A stretch of DNA of 64,000 nt, from NCBI RefSeq assembly GCF_026626885.1, contig NZ_JAPNOA010000039.1:62001-126000 (forward strand). Reading direction: 5' to 3'. The position numbers and the translations under genes were made by a program. Below the pieces are notes generated by a model. The model had not been told where the DNA came from and searched no databases. It was given only the letters and a program-made list of their open reading frames with translations. This DNA is from Parathalassolituus penaei (GTDB lineage: Bacteria > Pseudomonadota > Gammaproteobacteria > Pseudomonadales > Oceanobacteraceae). The stretch's first letter is position 1. Each line of letters starts with the position of its first letter. This document shows positions 1 to 7,787 of the stretch, in pieces.

Positions 1-170
1 AGCTTCAGCTTGTTCAGATAGGCATGAACACTGTCATCAGGCACGGTTTGACCCGCTCGTTTACTGGCCTGAATGATCAGGTCGGCTTCGGTGAACTCAC
101 GCAGTTCACGCACGGTGTCCCAGATCACCTGTTGCACCCGGATCGCTTTGGCGTGTGCAAAGGTGTTCAT
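1..170 (-). CDS. Mu-like early protein, unknown function (5' part only)
   Basis: An open frame starts at an ATG at 170 and runs off the left edge of the window. The start overlaps the stop of the MuB-like gene (ATGA), which implies translational coupling in the prophage early operon. The visible N-terminus begins MNTFAHAKAIRVQQ and continues with a soluble alpha-helical stretch. No family is recognised. Position directly after B matches the block of small semi-essential early genes in Mu-like phages. Confidence 0.6.
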   Translation of the reverse strand, partial: MNTFAHAKAIRVQQVIWDTVRELREFTEADLIIQASKRAGQTVPDDSVHAYLNKLK

Positions 171-880
171 GAACGCCCCCGTGGTGCTTTGCCGGTGAAG
201 ATGGCGTGGCGGTAGTTTTCGAGCGTCACGCGCTCAACACCGTTATCGGCAGCCCAGTTGCGGATGTTCTCAAGGTTAACGCAGATCCTGCGAGTGACAC
301 CGTGGGTGTCGTCCAGCACTTTCAGCAGCAGGTCTTCGGTGATGTCGATTCCCCGAGCGTAAATATCGGCCAGCTGCAGCACGTCGCGCATTTGGCAGGG
401 TTCAGCAGCGACCCAGGTAAGGATGCGGTTGTGGATCTTTTCGTAATGAGCCAGCTTGGCGGGCAGCCGTTCTTCGCCAATCAGAAGAATGGACGCTTGT
501 GAGCCTTCGTAGAGATCCATGGCCAGCATGACGTGGCTCTTGCTGTCGGCCAGCCAATCCGCTTCGTCGATGATCAGCGGGCGGCCAGACTGCATCAGCT
601 CTTCACAGGCCTGTTCGTTCATGTCGGCCAGGTTCTTGGCGGGCATGATGCCCATTTCCTTGAGGATGGCTTCGAGGAACTTCTTGCGTGTCCAGGTGCT
701 TTTGCACTGGATATAAAACGCGCGGTGAGCGTTAGCGGCGTAGCTGGCAGCAAAGGATTTGCCATAGCCACTGGGGCCATGCAGAACGCCCAGACCTGGC
801 AGGCTTGGGCTGCGGTCTTGCAGGTGCATCATGGCCTGATTGGTCAGTGCCACATTGTTGATTCCGGCGATGTTCGTCAT
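167..880 (-). CDS. MuB-like AAA+ ATPase, target-DNA activator
   Basis: This is a 237-residue AAA ATPase of the phage Mu B type. In that family the ATP-bound protein polymerises on target DNA, stimulates the MuA transposase and confers target immunity. The Walker A motif GPSGYGKS is near residues 35-42 and the Walker B motif LIIDEADWL near 102-110. The C-terminus is a small helical domain. The protein is shorter than Mu B (about 312 residues) because it lacks the N-terminal HTH extension, as many Mu-like prophage versions do. It lies 47 bp downstream of the transposase and overlaps the next gene. Confidence 0.88.
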   Translation of the reverse strand: MTNIAGINNVALTNQAMMHLQDRSPSLPGLGVLHGPSGYGKSFAASYAANAHRAFYIQCKSTWTRKKFLEAILKEMGIMPAKNLADMNEQACEELMQSGRPLIIDEADWLADSKSHVMLAMDLYEGSQASILLIGEERLPAKLAHYEKIHNRILTWVAAEPCQMRDVLQLADIYARGIDITEDLLLKVLDDTHGVTRRICVNLENIRNWAADNGVERVTLENYRHAIFTGKAPRGRS

Positions 881-927
881 TGATTCTTACTCCGTGTCTT
901 GCGTGTTTAATTCGCGTTAATCGGCGC

Positions 928-3096
928 TTAGCGAGCGCTCAAAGGCATTTTTTTATGGGTGCGCATTTCGTGAAGATCTTTCCCGGCTACAAAGGCTTTG
1001 CTGGTCTTGAAGCGTTTGGCCCAGGCGGCTTCGGCGTCGCTGGCGTTTCCGGCTTTGGCCCGTTGCTCAATGTCCAGCGCCAACAGGTAGCGCTCTTCAA
1101 AGTCTTCTGGTGGCTGGAATGCAGGGGCGGCAAATTCAGGGCGGATCACCTGCGCGGCAGGCCGTTTGAGCGGCGGCAGCGCTGGCAGCTCAATAACAGG
1201 CTGTTGCTGGGCTTCCAAAGCAGCGCGGGCGGCTTCAATTCCAGCGCTGGTGTGTTGCTCTTGCGGCCGTGGAAAATGGCGGACTTTCTCGGCACGGGAT
1301 TCGGCAGCACGGTGGTCCAGGATCTGCTGAGCAACATCGCGTTTGGTGACACTCTTCGCTGCCTTCTTCAGTTCACGGCGAGTCTCTTCGATGGCTTCTT
1401 TCTGAAGCGCCTTGGCTTTGGTTGCGACTTCTTCACGGCTGATGCCGGTAATGGCCGGATCTTCGGCAGTGCAGATGTATTCACCATTCAGGTCGTACAC
1501 GTACACGCGGCCCATGTCGGCTTCGTCATAAAACAGGTTGACCTGCTCGCCAGTGTGGGCTGCCAGTTCGGCGTGGATGTAGTTGCCGCCATCCAGCTTG
1601 ATGCCGGTTTTGGTAATGGTGCGGGTGCCTGCGGGTTCGCTCAGCAGCACATCCAGCAGGCGTTCATCCTGAATGGTGCGGATGGTGCCGGGCCAACTGG
1701 CGACACGGGCCGCCGGAGATTCGCCCAGGCTGCTGTGGCGGCGGGCGTGGTATTCGTGTTCAAGCCAGTCGTTACAGAACTGCTGCAATTCGGTGGACGA
1801 CATACGCACTTCGATCAGTTCGTCTTTTTTGAACAGGCGGTCGCTGAAGCTATTGCGAGCTTCAATGGCTTTACGTTCAGCCACGTTGTGGCCAATAAAT
1901 CCGGGCAGCAGCTCGGCTATGTCGTGGCTGAAGGTTTTGAATACGCGCTCGATGTGCGGCTTCTTCCAGCCCTGGAACGGCGGGCAGAATTCCTGCTCGA
2001 CACCCAATGCTCGGAACACGTTTTGGATGTACTTGGATTTGTAGTCGGCACCGTTGTCGGTTTTGGCGGTATCCGGTACGCCCCAGCTCAGCAGGCAACG
2101 ACGGATCACCTGGGCAACGCCCTTGCTGTTGGAGGTCGGCATCACCACAAACAGGGTACGGCGTGACCAGACATCAATAGCGCCCAGGATCGAATGACGG
2201 CCATCGGTGAGCATCAGATCTGCGGGGGTTGAGTCGAATTCCCATAGCTGATTCAGGCCGGCAACGTGCTCAGAGGCGCTGCCCTGGGCGTCCATGTATT
2301 TGTTCTTCCAGGCGTCCGGGTTGGTAACGGCGGTGTAGACCTGAATGTTGTCGGCCTTCCACTGACTGACCCAATCGGCCAGACGGCGCTCTGACGGCAG
2401 GCTCACGTCTTGTCCGGCAAATTCAGCGCGCAGGGCTTTGGCCAGCGTGGTGATTTTGATGTGCGGATGACCAACGACCATACCGACGATGTAGTCACGC
2501 AACGCAGGCTGACTATCGACAATGCCAGAGCCGCGACGACCCTTTCCGGTATCACCGGCCAGTGCATCAATGCCGTGTTCCTTGATTTTCTTTTCCCACA
2601 GGTACAGGGATGGGCGGCTGCAGCGTGGTTCTATTGCACGTACCCAGGCTTCAACCGCTATTTCCTGCTTCTTATAGAGGTCGCTGAATTCGGTGTAGGC
2701 CTTGCCCTTCGGCAGGCCGCTGGCTTTGTGGAACTGCTCGGCGGCGGCCAATACGGCCAAAATGGCGTCTACCTTGCTTTTCTGGTTGGCAGACAGCTTT
2801 TTGTAACGGTTCAGCGCTTGCTCGCGGGTTTGCTGACGCGCCAGCACCTGGGCTTCTTCATCCGCCAGCACCGGGTTGGCCTTCACACGGGCAGCGGCTT
2901 TTTTAGCCAGGCTGATGCGCAAGGCGCGCTGGGATTCAGCGGGCAGGCTACTGATGTGGTATTCAAAACCACCACCACGGCCAGAGCGTGGACGCGATTG
3001 CCAGCCTTCGGTTGTGGCCTTCTTCAGCAAGCCCGGCACGGTACCCGGCAAACCGGCTACCCCGGCAAGATCCTGAGTGCAAAACCAGTCGGTCAT
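928..3096 (-). CDS. MuA-like DDE transposase
   Basis: A 722-residue transposase of the Mu A family, which cuts the prophage ends and joins them to target DNA during lysogenisation and replicative transposition. The N-terminal Mu-type winged helix (residues 1-60) is followed by end-binding HTH domains and an RNase H-like core. Catalytic residues are visible as D288 (WEFDST), D347 (KTDNGAD) and E383 (KPHIERVFK). A beta-barrel and a basic C-terminal tail that would contact MuB follow. The start overlaps the stop of the preceding small gene. All three acidic residues are present, so the gene appears intact. Confidence 0.95.
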   Translation of the reverse strand: MTDWFCTQDLAGVAGLPGTVPGLLKKATTEGWQSRPRSGRGGGFEYHISSLPAESQRALRISLAKKAAARVKANPVLADEEAQVLARQQTREQALNRYKKLSANQKSKVDAILAVLAAAEQFHKASGLPKGKAYTEFSDLYKKQEIAVEAWVRAIEPRCSRPSLYLWEKKIKEHGIDALAGDTGKGRRGSGIVDSQPALRDYIVGMVVGHPHIKITTLAKALRAEFAGQDVSLPSERRLADWVSQWKADNIQVYTAVTNPDAWKNKYMDAQGSASEHVAGLNQLWEFDSTPADLMLTDGRHSILGAIDVWSRRTLFVVMPTSNSKGVAQVIRRCLLSWGVPDTAKTDNGADYKSKYIQNVFRALGVEQEFCPPFQGWKKPHIERVFKTFSHDIAELLPGFIGHNVAERKAIEARNSFSDRLFKKDELIEVRMSSTELQQFCNDWLEHEYHARRHSSLGESPAARVASWPGTIRTIQDERLLDVLLSEPAGTRTITKTGIKLDGGNYIHAELAAHTGEQVNLFYDEADMGRVYVYDLNGEYICTAEDPAITGISREEVATKAKALQKEAIEETRRELKKAAKSVTKRDVAQQILDHRAAESRAEKVRHFPRPQEQHTSAGIEAARAALEAQQQPVIELPALPPLKRPAAQVIRPEFAAPAFQPPEDFEERYLLALDIEQRAKAGNASDAEAAWAKRFKTSKAFVAGKDLHEMRTHKKMPLSAR

Positions 3097-3359
3097 TGGG
3101 CACCTGCCTGTTGCCGTGGCTGGCCGTTTACATCGGTTTCTACCTGGTAAAAACCGATCAGGTCTTCGTCATAAGCGATGGCGTTGCCATCAAAACCTGG
3201 CATGACCCATTCCGCACTGAACAGGCGACTCACTGCAGGCTTACGCTTGCCCGTCCGTTCACGGCTGACAAACTGCACGCGGGTTTCGTGGTCAGTTCCG
3301 GCATCACGGATTAACCATGTGCCGGGCTTCAGGCTGGCTGGGTTAATTGGCGTGTTCAT
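3093..3359 (-). CDS. Small phage protein of unknown function upstream of MuA
   Basis: An 88-residue soluble protein in the prophage early operon. Its stop overlaps the transposase start and its own start overlaps the end of the gene before it. It is rich in beta-strand-like segments (KPGTWLIRD, TRVQFVSRE, AYDEDLIGFYQV) with no membrane segment and no recognisable domain. The continuous overlaps on both sides support it as a real gene. Function is unknown; a role in early phage regulation or replication is only a guess from position. Confidence 0.7.
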   Translation of the reverse strand: MNTPINPASLKPGTWLIRDAGTDHETRVQFVSRERTGKRKPAVSRLFSAEWVMPGFDGNAIAYDEDLIGFYQVETDVNGQPRQQAGAQ

Positions 3360-3838
3360 TCTTCGCCTCCAAAAAGCTCTAATTCAGGTTCATCCATGCG
3401 TTCGACGCGGGCGTGGTGGCTGGCAACATCGGCCATGTGACGCACCAGTTCGGCCTTGGCTGCGTCGGCGTCTTCGTTGCCCAGGTAAAACGCCGCCAAT
3501 ACAGAGACGGCCTTGCCGAATGAGGCTTGCAGGGCCATCAGGTCGGTGTCTTTGGCAGGCCGGGCTTTAGGCATTGGCACCAGCAGTTGATGATCACTGG
3601 CGGCCAGGTATTGGGTGACATAGGAAACGCCGCAGGCGTGCTCAAACGGACGGATCATCAGCGCAGGCATGCGCGCCTCATCAATCCATTTGTAAAGGGT
3701 GTAATGGCTGGCGATTCCCATCAGGTCCGCAATGCGCTCGACTGAGAGATTCTTAACGTCCTTGGCATAGTCCACACACAGCTCCATGCCATGTTTGAGT
3801 GAGCGGGGATGGACCCCTTTCCAATTTCGTTTAGCCAT
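3356..3838 (-). CDS. Mu-like phage DNA-binding protein (CII-like HTH)
   Basis: A 160-residue protein starting at the ATG at 3838 (MAKRNWKGVHPRS). Residues about 25-70 carry a helix-turn-helix pattern (LSVERIADLMGIASHYTLYKW), followed by a segment typical of phage CII-type regulatory proteins (FEHACGVSYVTQYLA). It sits between ner and the transposase, where Mu-like phages keep early regulators. The C-terminal third is acidic. A longer frame reaches 3937, but the internal ATG gives a conventional N-terminus. Role inferred: regulation of early transcription. Confidence 0.72.
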   Translation of the reverse strand: MAKRNWKGVHPRSLKHGMELCVDYAKDVKNLSVERIADLMGIASHYTLYKWIDEARMPALMIRPFEHACGVSYVTQYLAASDHQLLVPMPKARPAKDTDLMALQASFGKAVSVLAAFYLGNEDADAAKAELVRHMADVASHHARVERMDEPELELFGGEE

Positions 3839-3949
3839 TGTTGTTACCCGCGTTTGACCACTGCTAATCAAAAATCCGTTATGCCTCTGTGCACCGGTGT
3901 CGGTGCAGCCTAAGCTGATTCCATCAATCGGAACCAAAAACGGCGGATG

Positions 3950-4207
3950 TTATGAGACATTTCGGTATACTTGCGGGCTGGACTGGTAGCGGCTTGGCCA
4001 GATATCGGCTGGCTGTTTACCCAGGAACTTTGCGACGATCTTCTCCACCTTCGGGTACGGAGCCTTGAACACGTTGTAAAAGGTGGTTGGGTTTTCATAA
4101 CCGTTCTGGCGCGCCAATTCGGCGACAGAAATACCGCGCATACGAATCGCGGCGATCACTTCCTGACGGTGCCAGTCCTGCACTGGGTAACTCTGTGAGT
4201 TGCTCAT
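3950..4207 (-). CDS. ner: Ner/Nlp-family early regulator
   Basis: An 85-residue DNA-binding protein of the Ner/SfsB (Nlp) family. In Mu, Ner represses both the early promoter and the repressor promoter soon after induction, favouring lytic growth. The HTH spans residues about 12-65: DWHRQEVIAAIRMRG, then VAELARQNGY and KVEKIVAKFLGKQPADIWPSRY, which is diagnostic of the family. It is the first gene of the leftward early operon and is divergent from the repressor across a 219 bp operator region. Confident in the family; the biological role is by homology. Confidence 0.9.
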   Translation of the reverse strand: MSNSQSYPVQDWHRQEVIAAIRMRGISVAELARQNGYENPTTFYNVFKAPYPKVEKIVAKFLGKQPADIWPSRYQSSPQVYRNVS

Positions 4208-4426
4208 TTTTTTGCCCTGTTGTTGACCAGTTTGCGTAAAGCCGTTGGGTGACTGCTTTAGGTAAACATTATCGGTTAGTTAGCCGAATTACAACAGATA
4301 AAATCGGTTAAAAGTTCTCTTTTGCGGTTTTCTTGCCGGATGTTTTAGAAAACCTTGTAAAAACAACGAGTTATGGAACATTAAACTCGGCGATTAAAAC
4401 GAGACAAAAGTTAAAGGTTACGAGCT
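4208..4426. promoter_or_regulatory. Divergent prophage control region (repressor / early promoter)
   Basis: This AT-rich 219 bp region lies between ner (leftward) and the repressor (rightward). It contains an inverted repeat CGAGTT (4367-4372) / AACTCG (4384-4389), further CGAGT and GGTTA motifs around 4274-4310, and runs of A/T suitable for two opposing promoters. By analogy with Mu it should hold the repressor operators and the Ner site. Individual operators are inferred from the repeats only. Confidence 0.55.
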
Positions 4427-5107
4427 ATGAACTTTGAACTGTTCTCTGATCGTATTTCGCACTTGGTTGACTCGTTTAAAAATACGAGTGCATTCGCCAG
4501 AGAAGTCGGAGTTTCTGAAAGTGTTGTACGAAGATGGCGAGATGGAACCTCGGAGCCATCGCGCAAGAACCTGGAAGCAATCGCCAAAGCATCGGGTGTG
4601 AACATCGAATGGCTGGTACTGGGCACAGGCTCTATGACTGGCGCAGAAGCCCCTCAGGCCGCCCAGGATGAAGCAGAAAGCATCCACGACGAATACGCCT
4701 TTATCCCTGGCTACAACATCCAGGTGAGCGCTGGACATGGCACATTGGCGGGGTCTGAAGAGGTTTCAAGGAAGCTGGCATTTCGCCGCAAGTGGCTGAA
4801 ATTCAAGGGATTGAATGAGAAAGACCTGGTGGTTGTGTTTGCTAAAGGCGATTCAATGGAGCCAACCATCAGCGACAACAACACCATCATGGTGGATACC
4901 AGCGATAAGAGCCCTCAGGATGGCCGCATGTATGTAATCCGCGTCGATGGCCACCTGGTGGTAAAGCGGACGTCGCTCGTTCCAGGACAGGGCGTGCTGC
5001 TCATCAGCGACAATAAGGATTACCCTCCGCACTTGGTGAAGTTCGATGGCAGTAATCCCGATCTGGAAGTCGTTGGGCGTGTAGTGTGGGTAGGCAAAGA
5101 CTACTGA
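4427..5107 (+). CDS. Phage repressor, HTH plus S24 self-cleaving peptidase (LexA/CI-like)
   Basis: A 226-residue lysogeny repressor. Residues 12-65 form an HTH_XRE domain (SAFAREVGVSESVVRRWRDG, then EPSRKNLEAIAKASG). Residues about 95-225 are a LexA/CI S24 peptidase with the cleavable Ala102-Gly103 bond in SAGHG, nucleophile Ser143 (GDSMEPT) and general base Lys180 (LVVKRTSL). All parts needed for RecA-stimulated self-cleavage are present, so this prophage should be SOS-inducible. Classical Mu is not; its repressor responds to ClpXP. The gene is divergent from ner and is the outermost gene of the element. Confidence 0.93.
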   Translation: MNFELFSDRISHLVDSFKNTSAFAREVGVSESVVRRWRDGTSEPSRKNLEAIAKASGVNIEWLVLGTGSMTGAEAPQAAQDEAESIHDEYAFIPGYNIQVSAGHGTLAGSEEVSRKLAFRRKWLKFKGLNEKDLVVVFAKGDSMEPTISDNNTIMVDTSDKSPQDGRMYVIRVDGHLVVKRTSLVPGQGVLLISDNKDYPPHLVKFDGSNPDLEVVGRVVWVGKDY

Positions 5108-5165
5108 TGGCGGCATCTTTTTAGACAGCGGCATTTTGTCTAGCATCATGCAGCCAAAACGAAAA

Positions 5166-5187
5166 CGCCGGGCGAAATAGCCCGGCG
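5166..5187 (+). terminator. Stem-loop after the prophage repressor
   Basis: A perfect 8 bp stem CGCCGGGC / GCCCGGCG closes a GAAATA loop, 58 bp after the repressor stop. It is followed by a U-rich but interrupted tail (CTTGTTCTT). It probably ends repressor transcription before the phage end. Confidence 0.7.
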
Positions 5188-5224
5188 CTTGTTCTTGGAC
5201 AGGTTCGCTTCAATTCAGTTGAAA

Positions 5225-5317
5225 TCGGCTTACAAGCCCCATTAATGCTGGCTTTTCCCAACCAATCCCATCCATTCCCGGTTAATCCCGGTATCTAACC
5301 TGATGTGTCTCGTTACA
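5225..5317. repeat. Mu-like prophage terminal sequence (att end, transposase-binding region)
   Basis: Read on the minus strand from 5317, the sequence starts TGTAACGA. It contains two tandem ACCGGGATTA/ACCGGGAAT elements (about 5272-5294), a GATGGGATTGG block and GGGGCTTGTAAGCC (5231-5244). The last two closely resemble stretches of the Mu left end that I recall (GATGGGATTAG, GGGGCTTGCAAGCC). 5318-5322 (CGTTT) would be one copy of the 5 bp target duplication. Confidence 0.65.
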
Positions 5318-5371
5318 CGTTTTTGACGTAGCCCCCCTGGAGTTATGCAAGAGGGCCATCAAACCGGCTTC

Positions 5372-5431
5372 GTGATTCATCGCCATCCCGATAAGCCAGA
5401 GCGGGCACCGAGTTATTCAGAGGGTCCCTAG
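5372..5431 (+). pseudogene. Truncated copy of the small gene at 14450-14650
   Basis: A GTG-started frame encodes VIHRHPDKPERAPSY... and stops at a TAG after 19 codons. About 56 bp here match the start of the minus-strand frame at 14595-14650 with roughly five mismatches. The similarity also extends upstream through CCATCAAA and GTTTTTGAC to 5319, directly at the prophage border. The rest of the gene is absent because DinB begins at 5473. It is either a gene remnant or one copy of a dispersed repeat. Confidence 0.5.
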
Positions 5432-5472
5432 AGGCGCTCACCTGTGATCGGCCAGCCGGAGGTTCCCGACTC

Positions 5473-6012
5473 ATGTCCCTTGCCAGCCATGTGCGCCTGA
5501 TGGCGCACTACAACCAGTGGATGAATTGTCGTCTTTATGACGCTTGTCAGTCGCTATCGCACGAGCAGCTGACAGCGGATCAGGGCGCGTTTTTTGGCTC
5601 CATTCTTGGCACTCTCAATCACCTGGTGGTGGCTGATACCGTCTGGCTGAAACGTTTCGCTATGGCGGCGGATGCCAGTCCGGTGTTGGCACCCATGCAG
5701 AATTGCCCGATGCCCACAGCTCTGAATAGTTTGTTATACCCGGACTTTGACGCGTTGCGGCAGCGACGTGAAGAGCTGGACCAGTTGCTGTTGCAACTGG
5801 CAGAGACTCTGGATGATGTGGCTTTGCAACGTGGATTGGCGTACCGGAACTTCGCCGGGCTGCCTTTCGAAAAAAGCTTCTTCAGCTTGCTGATGCATCT
5901 GTTCAATCACCAGACCCACCACCGTGGACAGGCTACCACGCTGCTGTCACAAGCCGGGGTGGATATGGGCGTGACGGATCTGGTGGCAATGACGCCGGAA
6001 TGGCCAGTATAA
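5473..6012 (+). CDS. DinB-family protein (putative metal-dependent thiol transferase fold)
   Basis: A 179-residue four-helix-bundle protein of the DinB/YfiT type. Recognisable features are the N-terminal AHYNQWMNCRLYDAC, GTLNHLVVADTVWLKRF (His near 51) and the C-terminal LFNHQTHHRGQATTLL, which supplies the two further metal-ligand histidines. Family members bind a divalent metal and some use a low-molecular-weight thiol; the substrate here cannot be read. It has a good ribosome site (GGAGG) before the ATG at 5473. It stands alone between the prophage and a BenR-type operator. Confidence 0.88.
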   Translation: MSLASHVRLMAHYNQWMNCRLYDACQSLSHEQLTADQGAFFGSILGTLNHLVVADTVWLKRFAMAADASPVLAPMQNCPMPTALNSLLYPDFDALRQRREELDQLLLQLAETLDDVALQRGLAYRNFAGLPFEKSFFSLLMHLFNHQTHHRGQATTLLSQAGVDMGVTDLVAMTPEWPV

Positions 6013-6050
6013 CCGTGGCGGCTATGTAGAATCCGCCCGACTCTCTTCTG

Positions 6051-6114
6051 TGCACTATCCGGATACTGGCGTGCAGAATCCGGATAGTGCCTGTTGCTTA
6101 CCGCTGTGTAGCCT
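6051..6114 (+). promoter_or_regulatory. XylS/BenR-type operator and promoter for ridA-benE
   Basis: Two direct repeats of the XylS/BenR half-site pattern TGCA-N6-GGNTA lie at 6051-6065 (TGCACTATCCGGATA) and 6072-6086 (TGCAGAATCCGGATA), exactly 6 bp apart as in the Pm and Pben promoters. A -10-like TAGCCT follows at 6109-6114, about one turn further than in Pm. The two half-sites are also the arms of a 13 bp perfect inverted repeat (GCACTATCCGGAT, 6052-6064, and its complement at 6078-6090). The pattern is seen directly; control by the AraC protein at 12626-13597 is inference. Confidence 0.78.
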
Positions 6115-6181
6115 TGCGCTATTCCCGAGCAATCATCTCGGTTTTTCTCTGCTGTATAACAATAACAAGCGAGTTTTTCTG

Positions 6182-6574
6182 ATGACTAAACCCGTAATTG
6201 TCGTGCCAAAGGGCATGGAGTTTATCCGTGATGAGATTGGCTACGCTCCGGCGGTTCTGGCCAATGGCACGCTGTATATTGCCGGTCAGATCGGCCGCGA
6301 TGACAGCCGTCAGCTGGTGACCGACAAAGAGGCCCAATTTGTACAGGTGTTCGAGAATATGAAGCGGGTGCTGGCAAAAGCCGGTGGCGACTTTGACAAT
6401 CTGGTCGAGATGACCAGTTATCATACTGATATGCGCGATCTGCCGTTGTTTATGCAGGTGCGAGACCGCTACATGAAAGGGGTGCTGGTGGCCTGGACCG
6501 CGATTGGCGCGGCCCAGTTGTGTGGTGCACCAGGATATTTTCTGGAGGTCAAGGCCGTGGCTCGGATTGACTGA
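6182..6574 (+). CDS. RidA/YjgF/UK114-family deaminase-like protein
   Basis: A 130-residue RidA-superfamily protein. RidA hydrolyses reactive enamine/imine intermediates such as 2-aminoacrylate; several subfamilies instead serve in aromatic catabolic operons. Family features are GMEFIRDEIGYAPAVLANGTLYIAGQIGRD, VFENMKRVLAKAGGDFDNLVEMTSY and the C-terminal FLEVKAVARID. The canonical catalytic Arg (xRxQ motif) is not in its usual form: the stretch before the C-terminus is IGAAQLCGAPGYFLEV, so true RidA activity is uncertain. The ATG at 6182 was chosen over a longer frame because it gives the usual N-terminus. It sits 28 bp upstream of benE, behind a BenR-type operator. Confidence 0.85.
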   Translation: MTKPVIVVPKGMEFIRDEIGYAPAVLANGTLYIAGQIGRDDSRQLVTDKEAQFVQVFENMKRVLAKAGGDFDNLVEMTSYHTDMRDLPLFMQVRDRYMKGVLVAWTAIGAAQLCGAPGYFLEVKAVARID

Positions 6575-6602
6575 TCTGTTCACTTGCAACCGGGGGCTGC
6601 CA

Positions 6603-7787
6603 ATGCACCGGGATTTATCATTATCCGCACTGGTAGCAGGCCTGATGGCGGTACTGGTGTCCTATTCAGGGCCAATGGCGATATTTTTTCAAGCAGCCCA
6701 GAGTGCAGATGTATCCAGTGAGATGATGGCGTCCTGGTTATGGGCCGTATCCATCGGCGCAGCCATTACCAGCATCGGTTTGAGTACCTGGCTGAAGATT
6801 CCGGTAGTAACGGCATGGTCAGCGCCCGGCACGGTTCTGCTGGTGACCCTGTTTCCGGAGTTAAGCCTGAACGAAGCCGTTGGCGCCTATATCACCGCTG
6901 CGCTGATTCTGTTGTTGATCGGTATAACCGGATTATTGGATCTGGTAGTACGCCTGATTCCTCGCAATGTTGCTGCTGCGATGATGGCAGGCATCCTGTT
7001 CAGCTTTGGTCTCAAAGCATTCCATTCATTGCAAGAAACACCACTGGTCACGGTGCTGATGGTGTTGGGCTGGGTATTGTTCAAACACCTGAGCCGGGGC
7101 TATTTTCTGGTAATGATGACGGTACTGGGATTTGTGCTGTCATTGACCTTGATGGATGCCAATCTCAATCAGATGCGGTTGGAATTGGCAACGCCGCAGT
7201 GGATCACCCCGGCCTGGAGCTGGAGTTCGACTCTGAGCCTGGCGTTACCGCTGGTAATCGTAAGCCTTACCGGCCAGTTTCTGCCAGGCTTTGCGATTCT
7301 GAAAACGGCAGGCTATCAATTTCCGAGCAGACCGATTGTGTGCGTGTTATCGCTGGTATCCGTGCCAATGGCATTTTTTGGCGGCATCACCACCGTGATT
7401 GCAGCCATTACTGCATCCATTTGCACCAGTGAAGATGCCCATCCCGATCCGGACAAACGTTATATAGCCGGCGTCGCTAATGGCTTTTTCTATCTGGTCG
7501 GAGGCATTTTCGCAGGCTCGATTGTGCTGTTCTTTCACAGCTTTCCCGCCACCATGATCGCGATCATGGCCGGACTTGCCTTGTTGGGAGCCATCAGTAC
7601 CAGCCTCACAACTGCGCTGGCAGACAAACAGCATCTGGATGCTGCGCTAGTGACGTTTATGACCACCACTTCGGGCCTCACACTATGGGGTATCGGATCA
7701 GCTTTTTGGGGTGTGGTCATGGGAACGGCAGTTTATGCCCTTTCAAACTATCTGCACCAGCACAATCCCCATACCCCAAAAACATAG
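6603..7787 (+). CDS. benE: BenE-family benzoate:H+ symporter
   Basis: A 394-residue inner-membrane protein with about 12 hydrophobic segments, full length for the BenE family. Diagnostic segments are LVSYSGPMAIFFQAAQ near the N-terminus, WSAPGTVLLVTL (residues about 70-80), IPRNVAAAMMAGILFSFGLKAF and GGITTVIAAITASICTSEDAHPDPDKRYIAGVANGFFYL. In Acinetobacter and Pseudomonas, BenE imports benzoate with protons. It follows ridA closely, and the pair lies behind the XylS/BenR-type operator, matching control by benzoate-like effectors. Confident in family; the exact aromatic acid is inferred. Confidence 0.9.
   Translation: MHRDLSLSALVAGLMAVLVSYSGPMAIFFQAAQSADVSSEMMASWLWAVSIGAAITSIGLSTWLKIPVVTAWSAPGTVLLVTLFPELSLNEAVGAYITAALILLLIGITGLLDLVVRLIPRNVAAAMMAGILFSFGLKAFHSLQETPLVTVLMVLGWVLFKHLSRGYFLVMMTVLGFVLSLTLMDANLNQMRLELATPQWITPAWSWSSTLSLALPLVIVSLTGQFLPGFAILKTAGYQFPSRPIVCVLSLVSVPMAFFGGITTVIAAITASICTSEDAHPDPDKRYIAGVANGFFYLVGGIFAGSIVLFFHSFPATMIAIMAGLALLGAISTSLTTALADKQHLDAALVTFMTTTSGLTLWGIGSAFWGVVMGTAVYALSNYLHQHNPHTPKT

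Larger units (their letters stand above)
1..5317 (-). mobile_element. Mu-like transposable prophage, genetic left end (partial)
   Basis: The gene order repressor (divergent), Ner, CII-like regulator, small protein, MuA transposase, MuB ATPase is the early region of a Mu-like phage read from right to left. The outer end lies past the repressor. The reverse strand from 5317 starts TGTAACGA and continues with blocks resembling the Mu left end: a GGATGGGATTGG block (about 5265-5276) and GGGGCTTGTAAGCC (about 5231-5244). Host-like sequence begins at 5318, because a second copy of this flank exists near 14680-14688. The other prophage end is outside the window. Identity as Mu-like is sure; the exact end base is an inference. 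Confidence 0.9.

Noticed and set aside
880-2166. 428-codon plus-strand open frame
   Set aside because: It is the antisense of the MuA gene; its translation is Phe/Gly-rich and lacks any domain, while the opposite strand encodes a complete DDE transposase.
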